Part shown: piece after piece, positions 10,820 to 21,850 of the stretch | Layout of the letters: every line of letters starts with the position of its first letter | How positions within the stretch are numbered: position 1 is the first letter of the stretch | Origin: Strigamia acuminata | Taxonomy: Eukaryota > Arthropoda > Chilopoda > Geophilomorpha > Linotaeniidae | Length of the DNA stretch: 64,000 bases | NCBI GenBank assembly: GCA_949358305.1 | Contig: OX442315.1 | Location: 37,164,427-37,228,426, forward strand | Direction: 5' to 3' | The notes under the pieces: generated by a model | Told to the model about the DNA's origin: nothing | The model's input: only the letters and a program-made list of their open reading frames with translations | Databases searched by the model: none | Position numbers and translations under genes: made by a program

Positions 10820-11848
10820 GAGCCAGTGACTTGTAGCACTAAATTTTTATGATGAAATCCGTAAATGTTAGTCAACTTGACTCACATTTTTTTCATTCTG
10901 AGAATTGAATGGTGGTGTAACTACTAGGATTTTGTGCAGACATTTTTGTGAATGGGACCAAAATCAGGGATTCTGAAAACTATTTGCTGGATCAATGAAG
11001 TCGATTGTTCCATTTCAACAATGGAATACGTGATCATTGTTGACTGTACAGATGCCAAAGACAGAACATGAAGCCTACTTTTATTTTGACATGAACTTTA
11101 GATGCTCAAACCAGAAGGTTCCATTAATTCAAACTCCAAATTTAGTTTGACTGCTTTACTGAAGATAAAAGAACAAAAAAAAAAATTTCTCAAGTGATTT
11201 GATGTCGTTGCATTTTTTTGATATTTCTCTGATGCTATTGATTAAAGCCGAGTTGTGAGAAATGTTTGAAGCTATTGATTACTTGGACGAAGGAAATAAT
11301 TTATCACACTGAAAAATAAATGAGGATTTTCAGTAATAAAAGTTTTCTAGTAGTATAATATGGGTGAATTTGATTAGTTCTGTGAATTCTGCTTACGAAT
11401 GAACTTTCTTTTTTTTTAACTGAACTTCATCTATGCGCAAATCAGCTTCAATGATCAATGAATAGCTAGAGCAATGTGCCCATTCCTCTTTAACAGTTAG
11501 CTATACTCTGGGAAGTTTTCTTCAGCTCAAAAAGAATGACTGATTGACAATTAGCTCCATTTGGACACTAGACAAACTGATGGCAGCTAAATCTTAAGTT
11601 AGTGAGTCAGTTTGGTAAGACATAAAGACAAAGGTGGAGATAAAATGAAATGATGATTTTGGTAGAAAGATAACTTGCTTGGCTGAGTTTTAAAGATGAA
11701 ATGCATTGGGGAGATAATCTTGATTTCTATTAGACGAGATAATAAAAATCAATTGGGATATTCAGAAACTCTTCTTTGTGAGAGTGGATGGATGCAATTC
11801 ATGCATGGGATAACATAATTGTGCCAGAGAGCCAGACACAACAAACAC
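10820..11848. other. Intergenic, no gene recognised
   Basis: AT-rich sequence without recognisable coding segments, RNA genes or inverted repeats. Confidence 0.5.
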
Positions 11849-12380
11849 TGCTGGTCAAAATTATAAACTAAATTTGAAATTAACTATGACCGCATCCACC
11901 CATTGTTTTGATGTTTATACATTGTTAAGAACACACAAAATAAACACCCTTTCCATCAACAGGGATGAAATTATTTTATTAGTAAAAAAAATAGGGCAAA
12001 TAACATATTTTTGACTCTGGTCAAAATTATAAACTCAAACTCAAAATAACTAATTAATACGAAGTAGAACTATTGTACCTTTATTTAAAATTACTTCAAA
12101 CAACCTGTTTGGCATCGATTTTATTAACTTTAACAGAAAGTCATCTGAAATTTTCTGCCATGCTTTTGTCAGTGCTAGCCAAAGTTCATCTGTTGGCTTG
12201 TACTGATGTCCTTTGGCATACATTATGCAAACTAATTATCCCCAAACATTCTCCACTGGGTTTAAGTCTGGACTTTTCAATGGCCAGTTTATTAAAGCAA
12301 TTCTGTGATGATTAAACCAGGCTCTGGTTACTTTTGACACATGGATTGGCGCGTTACCTTGCTGGTAGACGAAATTTTTT
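11849..12380 (-). pseudogene. Tc1/mariner transposase remnant, minus strand
   Basis: On the minus strand a frame from about 12,370 reads FVYQQGNAPIHVSKVTRAWF, NHHRIALINWP, KSPDLNPVENVWG, a stop, then YAKGHQYKPTDELW and KSMPNRLFEVI. This is the C-terminal half of a Tc1-type DDE transposase. The second catalytic Asp is replaced by Gly (QQGNAP for the family's QQDNAP), and an internal stop follows the third catalytic Glu. The non-coding end towards 11,849 starts CACTGCTGGTCAAAATTATA, a Tc1-like TIR; a second copy of that word occurs at 12,017. The N-terminal half is missing. Confidence 0.85.
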
Positions 12381-13020
12381 AATTTTTGGCCAAAGTCACT
12401 TTACGGTATGGGCAAGTGAAGACTGATTTGAAGAAGACGATAAGGATTGGAGAAACATAGAAAATCCCAAGCTACAAACGTAGTGGCCGGAAAGTCTAAA
12501 GATCCTCAATTTAATCTTAAAAGTAGGTAATATTAGAGGATAAATGTACAAAAAACTGAATTGAACAACGAATACGAGCAGCTTACGAGCACTTAAAACC
12601 TAGTTTTCTAGATGAAGCTGCATGTTTGATAGCATTAGCAAGAATATAAACTTGTATGAAAGATAAACTTGGGGCTAGCAAATTTCAAATACTGTATCTT
12701 TTTTTATACGATAAACAAAACCTGTGTGGTTGTTACAACATGAATCTGTAGCAACATTAACTAAATAAATAAAAATTGCTTTGATTGATGTGTAAAACTC
12801 TAGATTTGACAGTATAATTAATGATTGCCTTTTAATTTTTATTTCCTTTTTTTGATAATTTTTTTTGTTTGATGAAAACCAATCAATAACCTTCTTTTTC
12901 TATTTTGGCTTAGATACTTTTTGTTTGAGTCACAATAATCTAAGGAAAGTTAGAAACGCTTGACTTTTAAATTTCAATTCACATAGTTAGCCATGGCTGT
13001 ATTAGGCAGATGATGCATGG
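12381..13020. other. Intergenic, no gene recognised
   Basis: AT-rich sequence between the Tc1 remnant and the hAT-type MITE; nothing recognised. Confidence 0.5.
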
Positions 13021-13028
13021 CGGAAAGA

Positions 13029-13183
13029 CAGGGCTGGACTGGGAACAAATTTATTACCGGGAAATCTGGGTGTCTAGGCCACAATTAATGAAGTCGGGAC
13101 AGGCTACAGCAGGCCGCGACAGGCCACAGCAGCCACGGGCCACCGGGAAACTCCCGGTAGCCCGCCGGGCCAGTCCAGCACTG
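13029..13183. mobile_element. hAT-type MITE with 8-bp target duplication
   Basis: A 155-bp GC-rich unit with ends CAGGGCTGGACTGG and CCAGTCCAGCACTG (inverted, one mismatch) is flanked by the exact 8-bp direct repeat CGGAAAGA (13,021-13,028 and 13,184-13,191). CAG-starting ends and an 8-bp duplication are the signature of the hAT superfamily. The interior contains repeated ACAGGC/CACAGCAGGC words and a CCGGGAAACTCCCGG palindrome. A fragment of a second copy is at 38,150-38,196. Confidence 0.9.
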
Positions 13184-13267
13184 CGGAAAGATGACTTAAA
13201 TGAGCACTGCAGACAGCATTTTTTAGAATTTTAATAGAATTTGATTGATACGAGAGTCAGGTCTAGT

Positions 13268-13527
13268 CCACTTCAGAATGGGTCCAAAATTTGGATACTT
13301 ACCAAATAAAGCCTCCTGAGTTCGAAAATGACACTCAAAAGTATCGGAAATTAACCTAGCCTTAACCTAACTTAACCTGGCCTAGTGTTAGGTTAAGGAT
13401 AGGCTAGGCCAGGTTCAGGTTAAGTCAGTTTAAGGCTAGATTAATTTGCGACACTCAAAAGTGTCATTTTCAGACTCAGCAGGATTTGTTTGGTAAGTAC
13501 CCAAATTTTGGGCCCATTCTGAAGTGG
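13268..13527. mobile_element. Foldback element, two ~115-bp arms with little spacer
   Basis: CCACTTCAGAATGGGTCCAA at the left is mirrored by TTGGGCCCATTCTGAAGTGG at the right. The inverted similarity runs through TTTGGATACTTACCAAA, AAAATGACACT and a central TTAACCTAAC/GTTAGGTTAA region. Nearly the whole element is palindromic. It has no coding capacity. Confidence 0.8.
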
Positions 13528-14312
13528 GCCCAATTCTAAAGTATCTTATACCCCAGGTCTGTTCCTAGGGAATGCCTTTGTGATTTGAGAAGAACTACGT
13601 TTAATAGGACAATCCTAAAAATGGAAATCAGCACCAGGGACGGAAATGGAAACCAGCGCCATCTCTTGACGGGATTTACAATGCCACGATGGAAAACAAC
13701 AAAAAATGCACTTTCAAACCAAACAAGTAAATGTAAAAACTATATAGATTTTTTTCGTGATTGCCATGTACTCACGGTTGTGTTGGTGTCTCCTTGTTCG
13801 TCCAAGGTGTCCCACCTGAGGCATTTTACCACACATTGAAAACGATATTGCTGTACTCTAGAGTCAGTACAAGGTTGTCCTAACTCCCATTGGCCAAATC
13901 TTTGTTATTACTCCTAACTAGAGACTGTGCACTACCGCAAGGAAAAGCAGTTCTGTTTATTTTTAATTTTAGACTTCTAAACCTGATGTTTAGAAAGTCT
14001 CATGAAACGGTCATGTCTGTCTGTCCGTCCGTCCGTCCGTCGTCAACGATTCCACAAAAACTATAGCAGCTAGAGCCAAACGGACAACGGCATTAAATTC
14101 AGCATACTTATATTAGTATTGTAAGGTATTTTCAGATTTCTCGGACCTCCGGTTGAATTAATAAACCGGTTTTAATGCACTTTTAGCCGTCTAATAATAC
14201 TACTTCCGTCCTGCACCGGAAGTTGTAATATTGTACTAGCGGCACCTGGCGGATCCCGTGATCCATGAAATCTTCGTCGCGATATGTAAAATACTATTTT
14301 CTATATCAAAAT
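13528..14312. other. Intergenic with a (GTCC)n microsatellite
   Basis: A run of CTGTCTGTCCGTCCGTCCGTC lies at about 14,012-14,042. The rest is unrecognised; the open frame at 13,585-13,839 has no known domain. Confidence 0.5.
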
Positions 14313-14566
14313 TAGGTTTATAAATTTTGAAACTATACTCAAAACCACCACAAGGTTGATGTATTTCCCGAGCCGTATCACTGGTGTAGTGGCACAAAAA
14401 GTAGCTCATAACACCATATTTGGAAAGACCTTCAGACATTGTGATCGATTACCAACATTGTCAAAGGCACAGAACTACTTTTCCGCGTAGTAGAACACAG
14501 TACACAGTTTGGCGTAAACAGGCTAAATACATCAACCTTGTGGTGGTTTTGAGTATAGGCTCATTC
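14313..14566. repeat. Inverted repeat, ~40-bp arms
   Basis: ACTATACTCAAAACCACCAC, then AAGGTTGATGTATTT (left arm), is answered by AAATACATCAACCTTGTGG, then TGGTTTTGAGTATAG (right arm, 14,524-14,563) across about 170 bases. It is probably the ends of a short non-autonomous element. Confidence 0.75.
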
Positions 14567-14780
14567 GATTCCAAATCGAAATCTGCACCAGCCTGTATAT
14601 ATTTTTTTTTATTTGGTCGAAAAAAAGTAGCATTACGATCGGCGACCGAAGGGGAAATTTACACCAAATTAGACGTATGTGTTGTGTCACCCGTACGTTC
14701 GTGTACGCGAATTCTAACGAACATCTAATTAAGTTTTCTTGATTTTCAGTCCTCCAGAATTTAGACACTCGGTTGCATTC

Positions 14781-14912
14781 GAGTACTCAAACGCGGCCGA
14801 AATGTCCTAATTTCTGCGGCCGAGTGTGTGAAATTGCTTCGAAGTTATTTTGGACGCAAACTTCAAGACATTTCGGCCGCGTTTGAGTACTCAAATGCAG
14901 CCGAAATGTCCT
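14781..14912. repeat. Inverted repeat with GCGGCCGAAATGTC arms and a third copy
   Basis: GTACTCAAACGCGGCCGAAA, TGTC is matched inversely by GACATTTCGGCCGCGTTTGA, GTAC about 60 bases later. A partial direct copy (GAGTACTCAAATGCAGCCG and onward) follows at once. It resembles the CG-rich palindromes at 6,600-6,775. Confidence 0.75.
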
Positions 14913-14929
14913 AATTTCCACAGAACTTC

Positions 14930-16145
14930 TGTGGACTTTAACTGGAAAATTTTTTGGCCCCCGAATCAGCCAATGGTTGCCATGTGTTGTTTACAACATT
15001 TTTAATAATGTTTGTTGTTGCTTTATTTTGGCCAAAAATTTTATTTTGTATTTATTTACTTTATTTTCTTTTATTTTGGTGTTTTATTTAGGAACAGAGA
15101 GACAGGGTTTAGAAGTCTAATATGTAATGCTTCCCTGCATTACAAATCCCTGCTTGTTTTTTAGTGTTTCAATGATTGGAATACCGTACTGTAATTTTTT
15201 TGGATACAGTATGATTTAATAAGGTTTATTTCATTTGCAAAATAAATTTTTATATTGTTTTCATGCCATCAAACGAGTTTTGCTTTGTTGGTTGTTGTTA
15301 TGACGAAAGCATTTTGTGATGGATATTGTTGCATAAATAACTCAGCTGGACACCGGTATAAAAGAAAAAAGCACAAAGCTTTATTTGCGCTTGGAAAACA
15401 AAACGATACAAAGTGGCGCAACATCAAACACTCGTAACTGGCAGTGGAATGATGTTTCGAAAAGAAAAAATACCATGTGATGGTAACGTGAAATATGACA
15501 CGTCAATCATGCGTATGATTTATGTAACACGTGCATACACAAATACGGAATCCACGTTGTAGACATTTACAATGTTCATAATACAATAGGATAAATTTAA
15601 AATATGAATTTAATAAATTATATATCTTAAATTAAATCGATAGAATCAGTTTATATGTAATAGATACTTACATATAAATAAAGAATGATTCAGAGAAAAG
15701 TTGTTCGATTTCGAGGGGCAAAGAGAAAAATATTATCTATTTTTCAATTGGTTGATGTCTTTAAAGTCATTCTAGGGCTAACTCCATTTTTTTCATTGGA
15801 CATCCCCACTTTTCCGTACAGATTCTTAAAGGAGTTGCGACATGAAAAATACAACAGGACTTTAGGTATCATGTATTTGTATAGCACGTAGTTATCAAAT
15901 TTTCAGTCAACAATTTCGTTAATTTTTACGGATTTCCCTTTGCGATTCACTGCTTTCAGTGCTTTGCTTCAAAATCAGGTAAACAACAAAATTCTGTCGA
16001 TGACGTCATTTAAGGTGTATCCACCAGGTGCGCCATCTCCTGTGACTCCTCCGATTTACATCGTTAGAATGATACACGGCTATCATTTGCTTCACTTCGT
16101 TTTACTACGTTTCATCTCACTCCGCCGAGATTACAGTGTTTGAAA
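14930..16145. other. Intergenic, no gene supported
   Basis: AT-rich. A Cys-rich frame near 15,270-15,440 was considered as a zinc-finger remnant but not accepted. TATATAAATT-type runs occur near 15,600-15,680. No gene structure found. Confidence 0.45.
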
Positions 16146-16588
16146 TAAGCTTGTTAATCCGATCCGCCTGAACCGCGAATCCGCGGATCCGATCCGCGCG
16201 GATCGGATGCGGATTCTTTATACTGATCCGCCTGCGGACTGGTTGCGGATCGGACGGGTGACCAATCCGAGCCGGTAATCCGCGGATCGGATTGGGCAAT
16301 CCGCGGACTAATCCGCGCAATCCGCAATCTTTTAAAAAACTAAATTTTACGTCATTTTTCCGTTGTTATTGACAATAACAACGGAATTAAAACTATTTAT
16401 AATACAATTAACACTAACTCATTGTTAATTGTAGTGTAAATCACGATCACAGAGAAGAGAACTTTCTTGCTGGTCAACAGGCTGCAGCAGAAAATATTTA
16501 ATTGTTTATTTAAAAGTTTAAATTTAATTATTTTAATACTTGCTTTGATCCTTCCTGGTTTTGGCGCTCGCCGCTCGGCACTCGCTCA

Positions 16589-16648
<60 letters not shown>

Positions 16649-16816
16649 CATATGATTCGCAATCCGCGGATTAATTGCGGATCGGAGCGGAGCGGATCGG
16701 ATCAGCCATTCTTAGCATGCGGATCGGATCGGATCCGGATTTTCCAATCCGCCTATTTTCGGATCGGATGCGGATTGGGCCGAATCCGCATCCAATCCGA
16801 TCCGCTAACAAGCTTA
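16146..16816. mobile_element. TIR element rich in GCGGATCGGAT repeats, 671 bp
   Basis: The ends TAAGCTTGTTAATCCGATCC and GGATCGGATTGG with CTAACAAGCTTA form an inverted pair. Both subterminal halves (16,155-16,330 and 16,650-16,806) are filled with degenerate, mutually complementary ATCCGCGGAT/GCGGATCGGAT words. The AT-rich middle contains a 57-base A homopolymer (16,590-16,646). There is no coding sequence. Confidence 0.8.
16590..16646. repeat. Poly(A) homopolymer, 57 bases
   Basis: Uninterrupted run of A inside the ATCCGCGGAT element. The length may be affected by sequencing or assembly, as homopolymers this long are error-prone. It is not followed by a visible target-site duplication, so I do not read it as a LINE or SINE tail. 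Confidence 0.9.
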
Positions 16817-18318
16817 GTTTGGAATGACATCACACAGAAATAAAAACACAGAATTCTTGAAAAAATGTACATAAAACCTAATGCCAAACTTGGAAGTACA
16901 TTTTGTGATTGATTTGAAGAAAATTAAATATATAAAAACAAACAAATTGAAAAAAAATGTCAAAATTATTTTAAAAATCTATTTAAAAAATTAAAAATCA
17001 ATCTATTAGAGTATAAAATTTCCTGAAGCTTACAGAAGCCCCACTTCATCGATCACACAAAAAATTATACGATTCCTTTCCATTTTTTAGCTGCAATGTC
17101 GAATTTTTTGGTTTTTTCTGTATGCAACTATTGCAATGCAATCTGTTCTGCTTGTGACGTCATTTCCAGTTTCTTGAAGTTTTTCAGAAGGGGCGGGGCT
17201 TAGCATTTTTAATTCTAGTTTGTAGTAAAACTATAACACTTTAGATTATGAAAAATTGAGAAACATTTTGTTTAACAATACTTAATCATTTTTTACAATT
17301 ATTACAAAACATTTTCATATCGAAGATGTTATTTGATTTGACCACTATATGGATAGTTAGCAGAGTTTTCGACAACTAGTTTGTCCACAAACTCTGTTTT
17401 TAAACCTTATTTCTGTGATGACGCCAGATACGCAAATACTGACCACACTAATTGATTTTTGTACTTCATTTGCTGTCGATTGAGCACTTTTTTAAGTTCT
17501 TTTTAATTGTTGGCACAATTTGGAAAAAGTTTTGGAAAAAAAAAGTTTTCTTAACTCTACATGGTAATAGTAATCAAATCAAAAAATGTCTCACTTGTCA
17601 GACAATGTGGCTTATTTCTATGCATAGATTAAGAATCTGTAATAAAAATTGGGGGTGCTCATTTGAAAAAAAAATGTAGTTGGCCCTAGAATGACCTTGA
17701 AAAAATAAACCAATTTAAAAATAAACAATAGTATTCTCTATCTCCCTCAAAACCAAACAACTTTTCTTTGAATCATTTTTTAATCAAATGCTTTGTTTTC
17801 TCATTTAGAAATGTCACGTTAGGTGCCTCACTCTGTTTTTTGGAAATAAATTGAAAAAAAAGTTGATCGAAAGTATAAAAAACTTGAGTTCAGCTGCCTT
17901 GTGAAAAATTCATTGTTTTTACAGCTGACAGACCGAAAGTCTTAAGCAAATACTGCATTTTTAATCAGAAACTTTTATTGTATGCTGATGGCAAGCATGT
18001 TTGTATTGACACAGTCACTGAATTCTATTTTTTTTTTGATGTGGCAAACTGCTTCAATATTTAACCACAATTCTGTTTACATCCTTGATTGATTTAGGTA
18101 TTGTTGCTTGCAAAAGACTCTGTCACTCACTGGTTTACCAGTACTCAGTGCAAATACAAAAAGTTGTCCCACAAATCGCAAAAAGGTGGTTATCAAAACA
18201 ATTTAAGACGTACAATATACGCCTCAGCCTCTGATTGATTGATTTGTGGGAACTGGGAATTAAATATTTAAAAAAATAGAACAAACAAATTTGCAGATGC
18301 AACAACTTTCTACACATA
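16817..18318. other. Intergenic, no gene recognised
   Basis: AT-rich DNA with many A and T tracts. No domain is seen in the short open frames (for example 17,452-17,679). Confidence 0.5.
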
Positions 18319-18391
18319 AGTTTGTTTGTTTGTTTGGTTTGTTGGCTATTTGTTTGTTTGGTTGGTTGGTTGTTTGTTTGTTTGTTTGTTA
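18319..18391. repeat. (GTTT)n/(GGTT)n microsatellite
   Basis: About 70 bases of TTTG units, interrupted by GGTTGGTTGG. Confidence 0.9.
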
Positions 18392-18818
18392 AAACAATGA
18401 CAGAGCAGACTGCAGACTATGCTCAATGCATAATTCAATTGTAACAGCACATTTCTGCATAAAGCTTAGCTGTTGCAGTGACTAATAACTGTTTCAACTT
18501 TATTTATAAATTACAGTGGTTGGTGAACCTTGATAAATCTAATGTTTATGTATCTTATTACAGTAGTTAAAAGCTGTCTCTTCAATTTATGGCAACAGCT
18601 TAATCTGTCGTTGGAAAGAAGGGCAAATTATTAATGTTTAAAAGGGGAAGTAGTAAAGGGTTTTTAAAACATTTTAAGTATGATCTCGCAATTAATACAT
18701 TAGGTGCATTCAACTTGGTTAAAAAAAAAATCTGTTATAACCCTCGGAGGCATAAGGATAAAATGTACCAGTTTTGGTGTTTAGGGACAATTTTCAGGTC
18801 CATTAGTCAAAGAGCCAT

Positions 18819-19525
18819 TTATGCGTGGTTCACACTTAAACCACTTTTCTAGAACTTCTGATCTTCTACAAGTCTAAGTTCTACAAATCTGAAATCAATT
18901 GTTCACACTTAAGGATAGTTTTGTACAAGTGTCAGATTGGTAGGGGTTTGCATTTTTTCTTGTAGCTAATGATCTATTAAAGATAGAAATTTCTACTTTT
19001 TTTTAAAAGAAAGAGGGATGCCAGTTTAGTAAACCGACATATTTTTTAAATTTTTTTTCCACATTAAAAGTTGACAATTTTGGGGTCGAAACGAAAGTGC
19101 GCGATCTATTTCCACTCTATCGAAACGAACAAAACACATTTCCGTTCGTATTTCATTAACCATTAGGGCTAGAAATACGTTCTTTTTTTTAAAAAAAAGA
19201 TCGTTTTATTCTCCATCTTTTGATGTATTGTATTAATTTTTTGATGCATTTGAAAGTGCTTTATTTTAATGCCGAAAGTTGCCTTAAAAGTTTAATTGGC
19301 ATCCATTTTATTTTTTGGATTTTCCTAGGATCAGTCACATGACACAATGGGGGCGTGTTTTGCAGTTGTGACGTCAAGTTTAAGAAAACTTTTCTTCAAC
19401 TTGAGTTGTAGAAAAGTCCGCCATCTTGTTTTGAGTTATAGAAAACCTGTGGTAGTGTGAACACAGGTTTTCTACAAAACTGGTGGGTTTTCTACAAAAG
19501 TGGTTTAAGTGTGAACAGGGCATTA
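18819..19525. mobile_element. TIR element, ends GGTTCACACTTAAACCACTT
   Basis: The left GTGGTTCACACTTAAACCAC and TTTTCTAGAA are mirrored by CTACAAAAGTGGTTTAAGTG and TGAACAGGGCATTA at the right. Additional GTTTTCTACAAAA words are repeated near the right end and GTTCACACTTAAGG near the left. The interior is non-coding. The 'GTTCACACTTAA' class of MITE is widespread in marine invertebrates. Confidence 0.7.
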
Positions 19526-19857
19526 GTTTGTTTATAGTTCGCTACTAATTTTATAGAGGGCGCAATATGTGAACAGCAATAATAATAATAATGAAGTTTG
19601 CACTGTCTGGTGGTGGTTATAAACACAACTGGTAAAAGCCAAAAGGCTGAAAAGGATGAAGCCATAACATGTGACTGTCTGATCTACTATTGATTATGGG
19701 TGTAATAGGAACTTACCTAATAAAAGCCCTGTGTATCTACAATACAGGCTATCTACAAACTAGATCGATTTATGCATTTATTTAGTTTGAAATTTACTGT
19801 ATTACCTCACATTAAGCTGCATGCCGGTGTACTTCGAGTTGTACCGCCATGCCTATA

Positions 19858-20554
19858 CTACCCGCACCCATGTGTATTGGGTCGCATATATTTTTTAATG
19901 TTGAAAAAAATAAAATGGTGAAATTCAAACCCTAAAAAATGCTTCTAATAAAAAAAAAACAATTTCAATAGTAAAATGGCTTGGGGATGGTTTCCTGTAT
20001 GGGTATCGGCCCTCAACATTAAATTAAGGGAATCATGGACCAATATACTTATAAAAAAGTATTGGTGGATTTTTAAGCTTCCATTTGCAGGTGATGAACT
20101 GCCTTTGACATGGATATTTCAGCAGAAAAATGATTTTAAGCAAAACATCAAGTGCTCCAAACCCATAACATTTAGGTTTTGACTTGGTCTGCACAATCAC
20201 ACAAAATTTTGGTTATCCAACAAAATATTGAAATGTATTGTTCAAATAACCAATGATTTTCTGAAGAAACCTGTTTTTTTTTGTGATTTTTTTAATGTGA
20301 TGCTAAACTTTTTCTGCCGGCCCAACTCATTTAAGGCAATTAGCGTGGTGGCCAAATACACTTGTGCCAAGTAGCGGGTATTCAAATGGACATAAGTTTT
20401 GGCCCATTTAAGTTAAAAATTCATTTTTTTTAACTAAAGCCCAATGTTTGTTCTTTAAGTTAAATTTATTTGTTTAGATTAAAAGCATTTTTTAGGGTTT
20501 GAATTTTACCATTTTATTTTTTCAACATTAAAAAATACACATGGGTGCGGGTAG
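19858..20554 (+). mobile_element. Tc1-like element with long TIRs, 697 bp
   Basis: Ends CTACCCGCACCCATGTGTAT and ATACACATGGGTGCGGGTAG are exact inverted copies flanked by TA on both sides. Inverted similarity continues inward for about 100 bp (TTTTTTAATGTTGAAAAAA, AAATTCAAACCCTAAAAAAT), interrupted on the left by a ~14-bp insertion. The interior holds a transposase remnant at 19,976-20,182. Confidence 0.85.
19976..20182 (+). pseudogene. Tc1 transposase middle-domain remnant
   Basis: The frame MAWGWFPVWVSALNIKLRES ... ILIKKYWWIF ... LTWIFQQKNDFKQNIK matches, block for block, the Tc1 core VWGCFS..G.G.L..I.G.M....Y..IL ... WIFQQDNDPKHTAK. The catalytic Asp of QQDND is Lys here (QQKND), so it cannot be active. 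N-terminal DNA-binding and C-terminal NSPDLNPIE parts are absent. It sits between the element's own TIRs, as expected for an internally deleted copy. Confidence 0.75.
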
Positions 20555-20925
20555 TAAACCTCGTTTTTAACAGCATGCCGGTGTAAGTGAGTATGAATTT
20601 TTCTAAATGAGAATTCAGCCAAAACAAGCATAAAATCCTTTTTAGATGTCCAAAATGTAAGAAATTGGCTTAAATTTCTATAAATTTCCCCAGATTTTAG
20701 TAATAATCTCCATAAAATTAAGAAAACTTAAATTTTAGGTCCAAAAACCAACATAATTATTTATTCGGACTCTTTAATGTAAAAAAAAAAAAGCAGCTTT
20801 TTCATTTATACTGGCATGTTTTGCAAAACCGGAGAGCCCGTATAAACTTTTTGTATGAAGTTTCAAAAATCTGCTAAACTCATGCCCAATGGCATGCCAC
20901 TTAATGCAAGGTAATACGGTATGCA

Positions 20926-21359
20926 TTTATTTTCCAAAGTTCGAAATTTATGCATAATAAATAAATAATATTTTTATATGCATTTATGCATTTATGTGAG
21001 CTCTACTTATTAGTTTGTTGATCATAAAGCTCGTAAGATAAAGCAATTAAGATAAGTCCATTTAATTTAGAATAATTGGTCGTGCTAAATTCCATTTGGA
21101 ATAACGATTACCATTTGAAGTTAAACTTATCACAGTTATTCTTTCATTCATTGCCACAGGCATGAACTCATTCCCGCGTGCCACGTAATATTTGCTGCGA
21201 TCCGGATTTTATATCTTAAATATACAGTAATCACAGTTGAATGCTATTTAAGACTTATATCTAAAAAGTGGCTAAAGTGTCTAGGGGTAAGTAAGATAAA
21301 ATGTGCAAATGATTTATTCGATAAATTACAAAATGAATTAATAAATTAGGCTGTAACTA
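20926..21359. other. Intergenic, no gene recognised
   Basis: AT-rich; merges into the repeat family that starts near 21,220 (shared CACAGTTGA and GTCTAGGGGTAA words with 26,860-26,930). Confidence 0.45.
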
Positions 21360-21850
21360 CGATAAGGAAATTGAACAAAGGAAAGGCGACAACGGTTGCG
21401 AGAACAATGAAAAGCACCCAACAACGGTTGCGCGCTCGAAATACAAATGGCGGGGCGGCGTCTTCTCCCTCGTTACTCACTTGATCGACGGCAATGGCAG
21501 ATGACTCACGGTGGTCCTCGCGATTGCGGTGGTTCTCGGCGAGTAAGAGCTTGGTTTCCCCAAACCAAGTTTACTAACACTTCAAATAAGTGCGTGTACA
21601 CACGGCGTAAAAGTGCCTGCTTTACAAAACTGCAAAGATAGCAAGAGTCTCAATTCACCCAAACAGAACACGGTCAGTACTCGCAAATGGCAGAGCAATG
21701 ACAAGGTGCGTTATTAGGTTATAGGTGAAATCAAGAGTGTGCCAAAACTCTGGGTTTGAGCCTGGCACACTTCGTGTCTGCGCAGCAGACATGCGCAATT
21801 AACTCATTTTGGTGCAACAAAGAAATTGTTAATTAATACCGTAGTTAATT
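21360..21850. repeat. Dispersed repeat, copy 1 (LTR-like?)
   Basis: Shares an ordered series of words with 26,985-27,425: AACGGTTG, AAATGGCGGG, GTTTTCTCC-like, ACTCACT, GGCAATGGCAGATGACTC/GGTGATGGCTGACTC, ACGGTGGTCCT, GGCGAGTAAGAGC/GGCGAGTGAGAGC, AACACGGTCAGTAC, GGCAGAGCAATGACAAG, GTGCCAAAACTC, GTGCAACAAAG. There is no coding domain. Length and composition could fit solo LTRs, but I cannot place exact ends. Confidence 0.65.

Larger units (their letters stand above)
19795..20925. mobile_element. Older TIR element interrupted by a Tc1 insertion
   Basis: TGTATTACCTCACATTAAGC, TGCATGCC at the left corresponds inversely to GGCATGCCACTTAATGCAAG, GTAATACGG at the right. The TA-flanked Tc1-like element at 19,858-20,554 lies inside, so the outer element is the older host. 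Confidence 0.65.

Noticed and set aside
15255-15480. Cys-rich frame near MPSNEFCFVGCCYDE that looks like the start of a THAP zinc finger
   Set aside because: The required Trp, FP and C-terminal Cys/His do not follow in the same frame, a stop intervenes, and only weak similarity (KALFALGKQND) continues in another frame.
16590-16646. Poly(A) tract as the tail of a processed pseudogene or LINE/SINE
   Set aside because: No mRNA-like or tRNA-like sequence precedes it and no target duplication flanks it; it sits in the middle of a TIR element.
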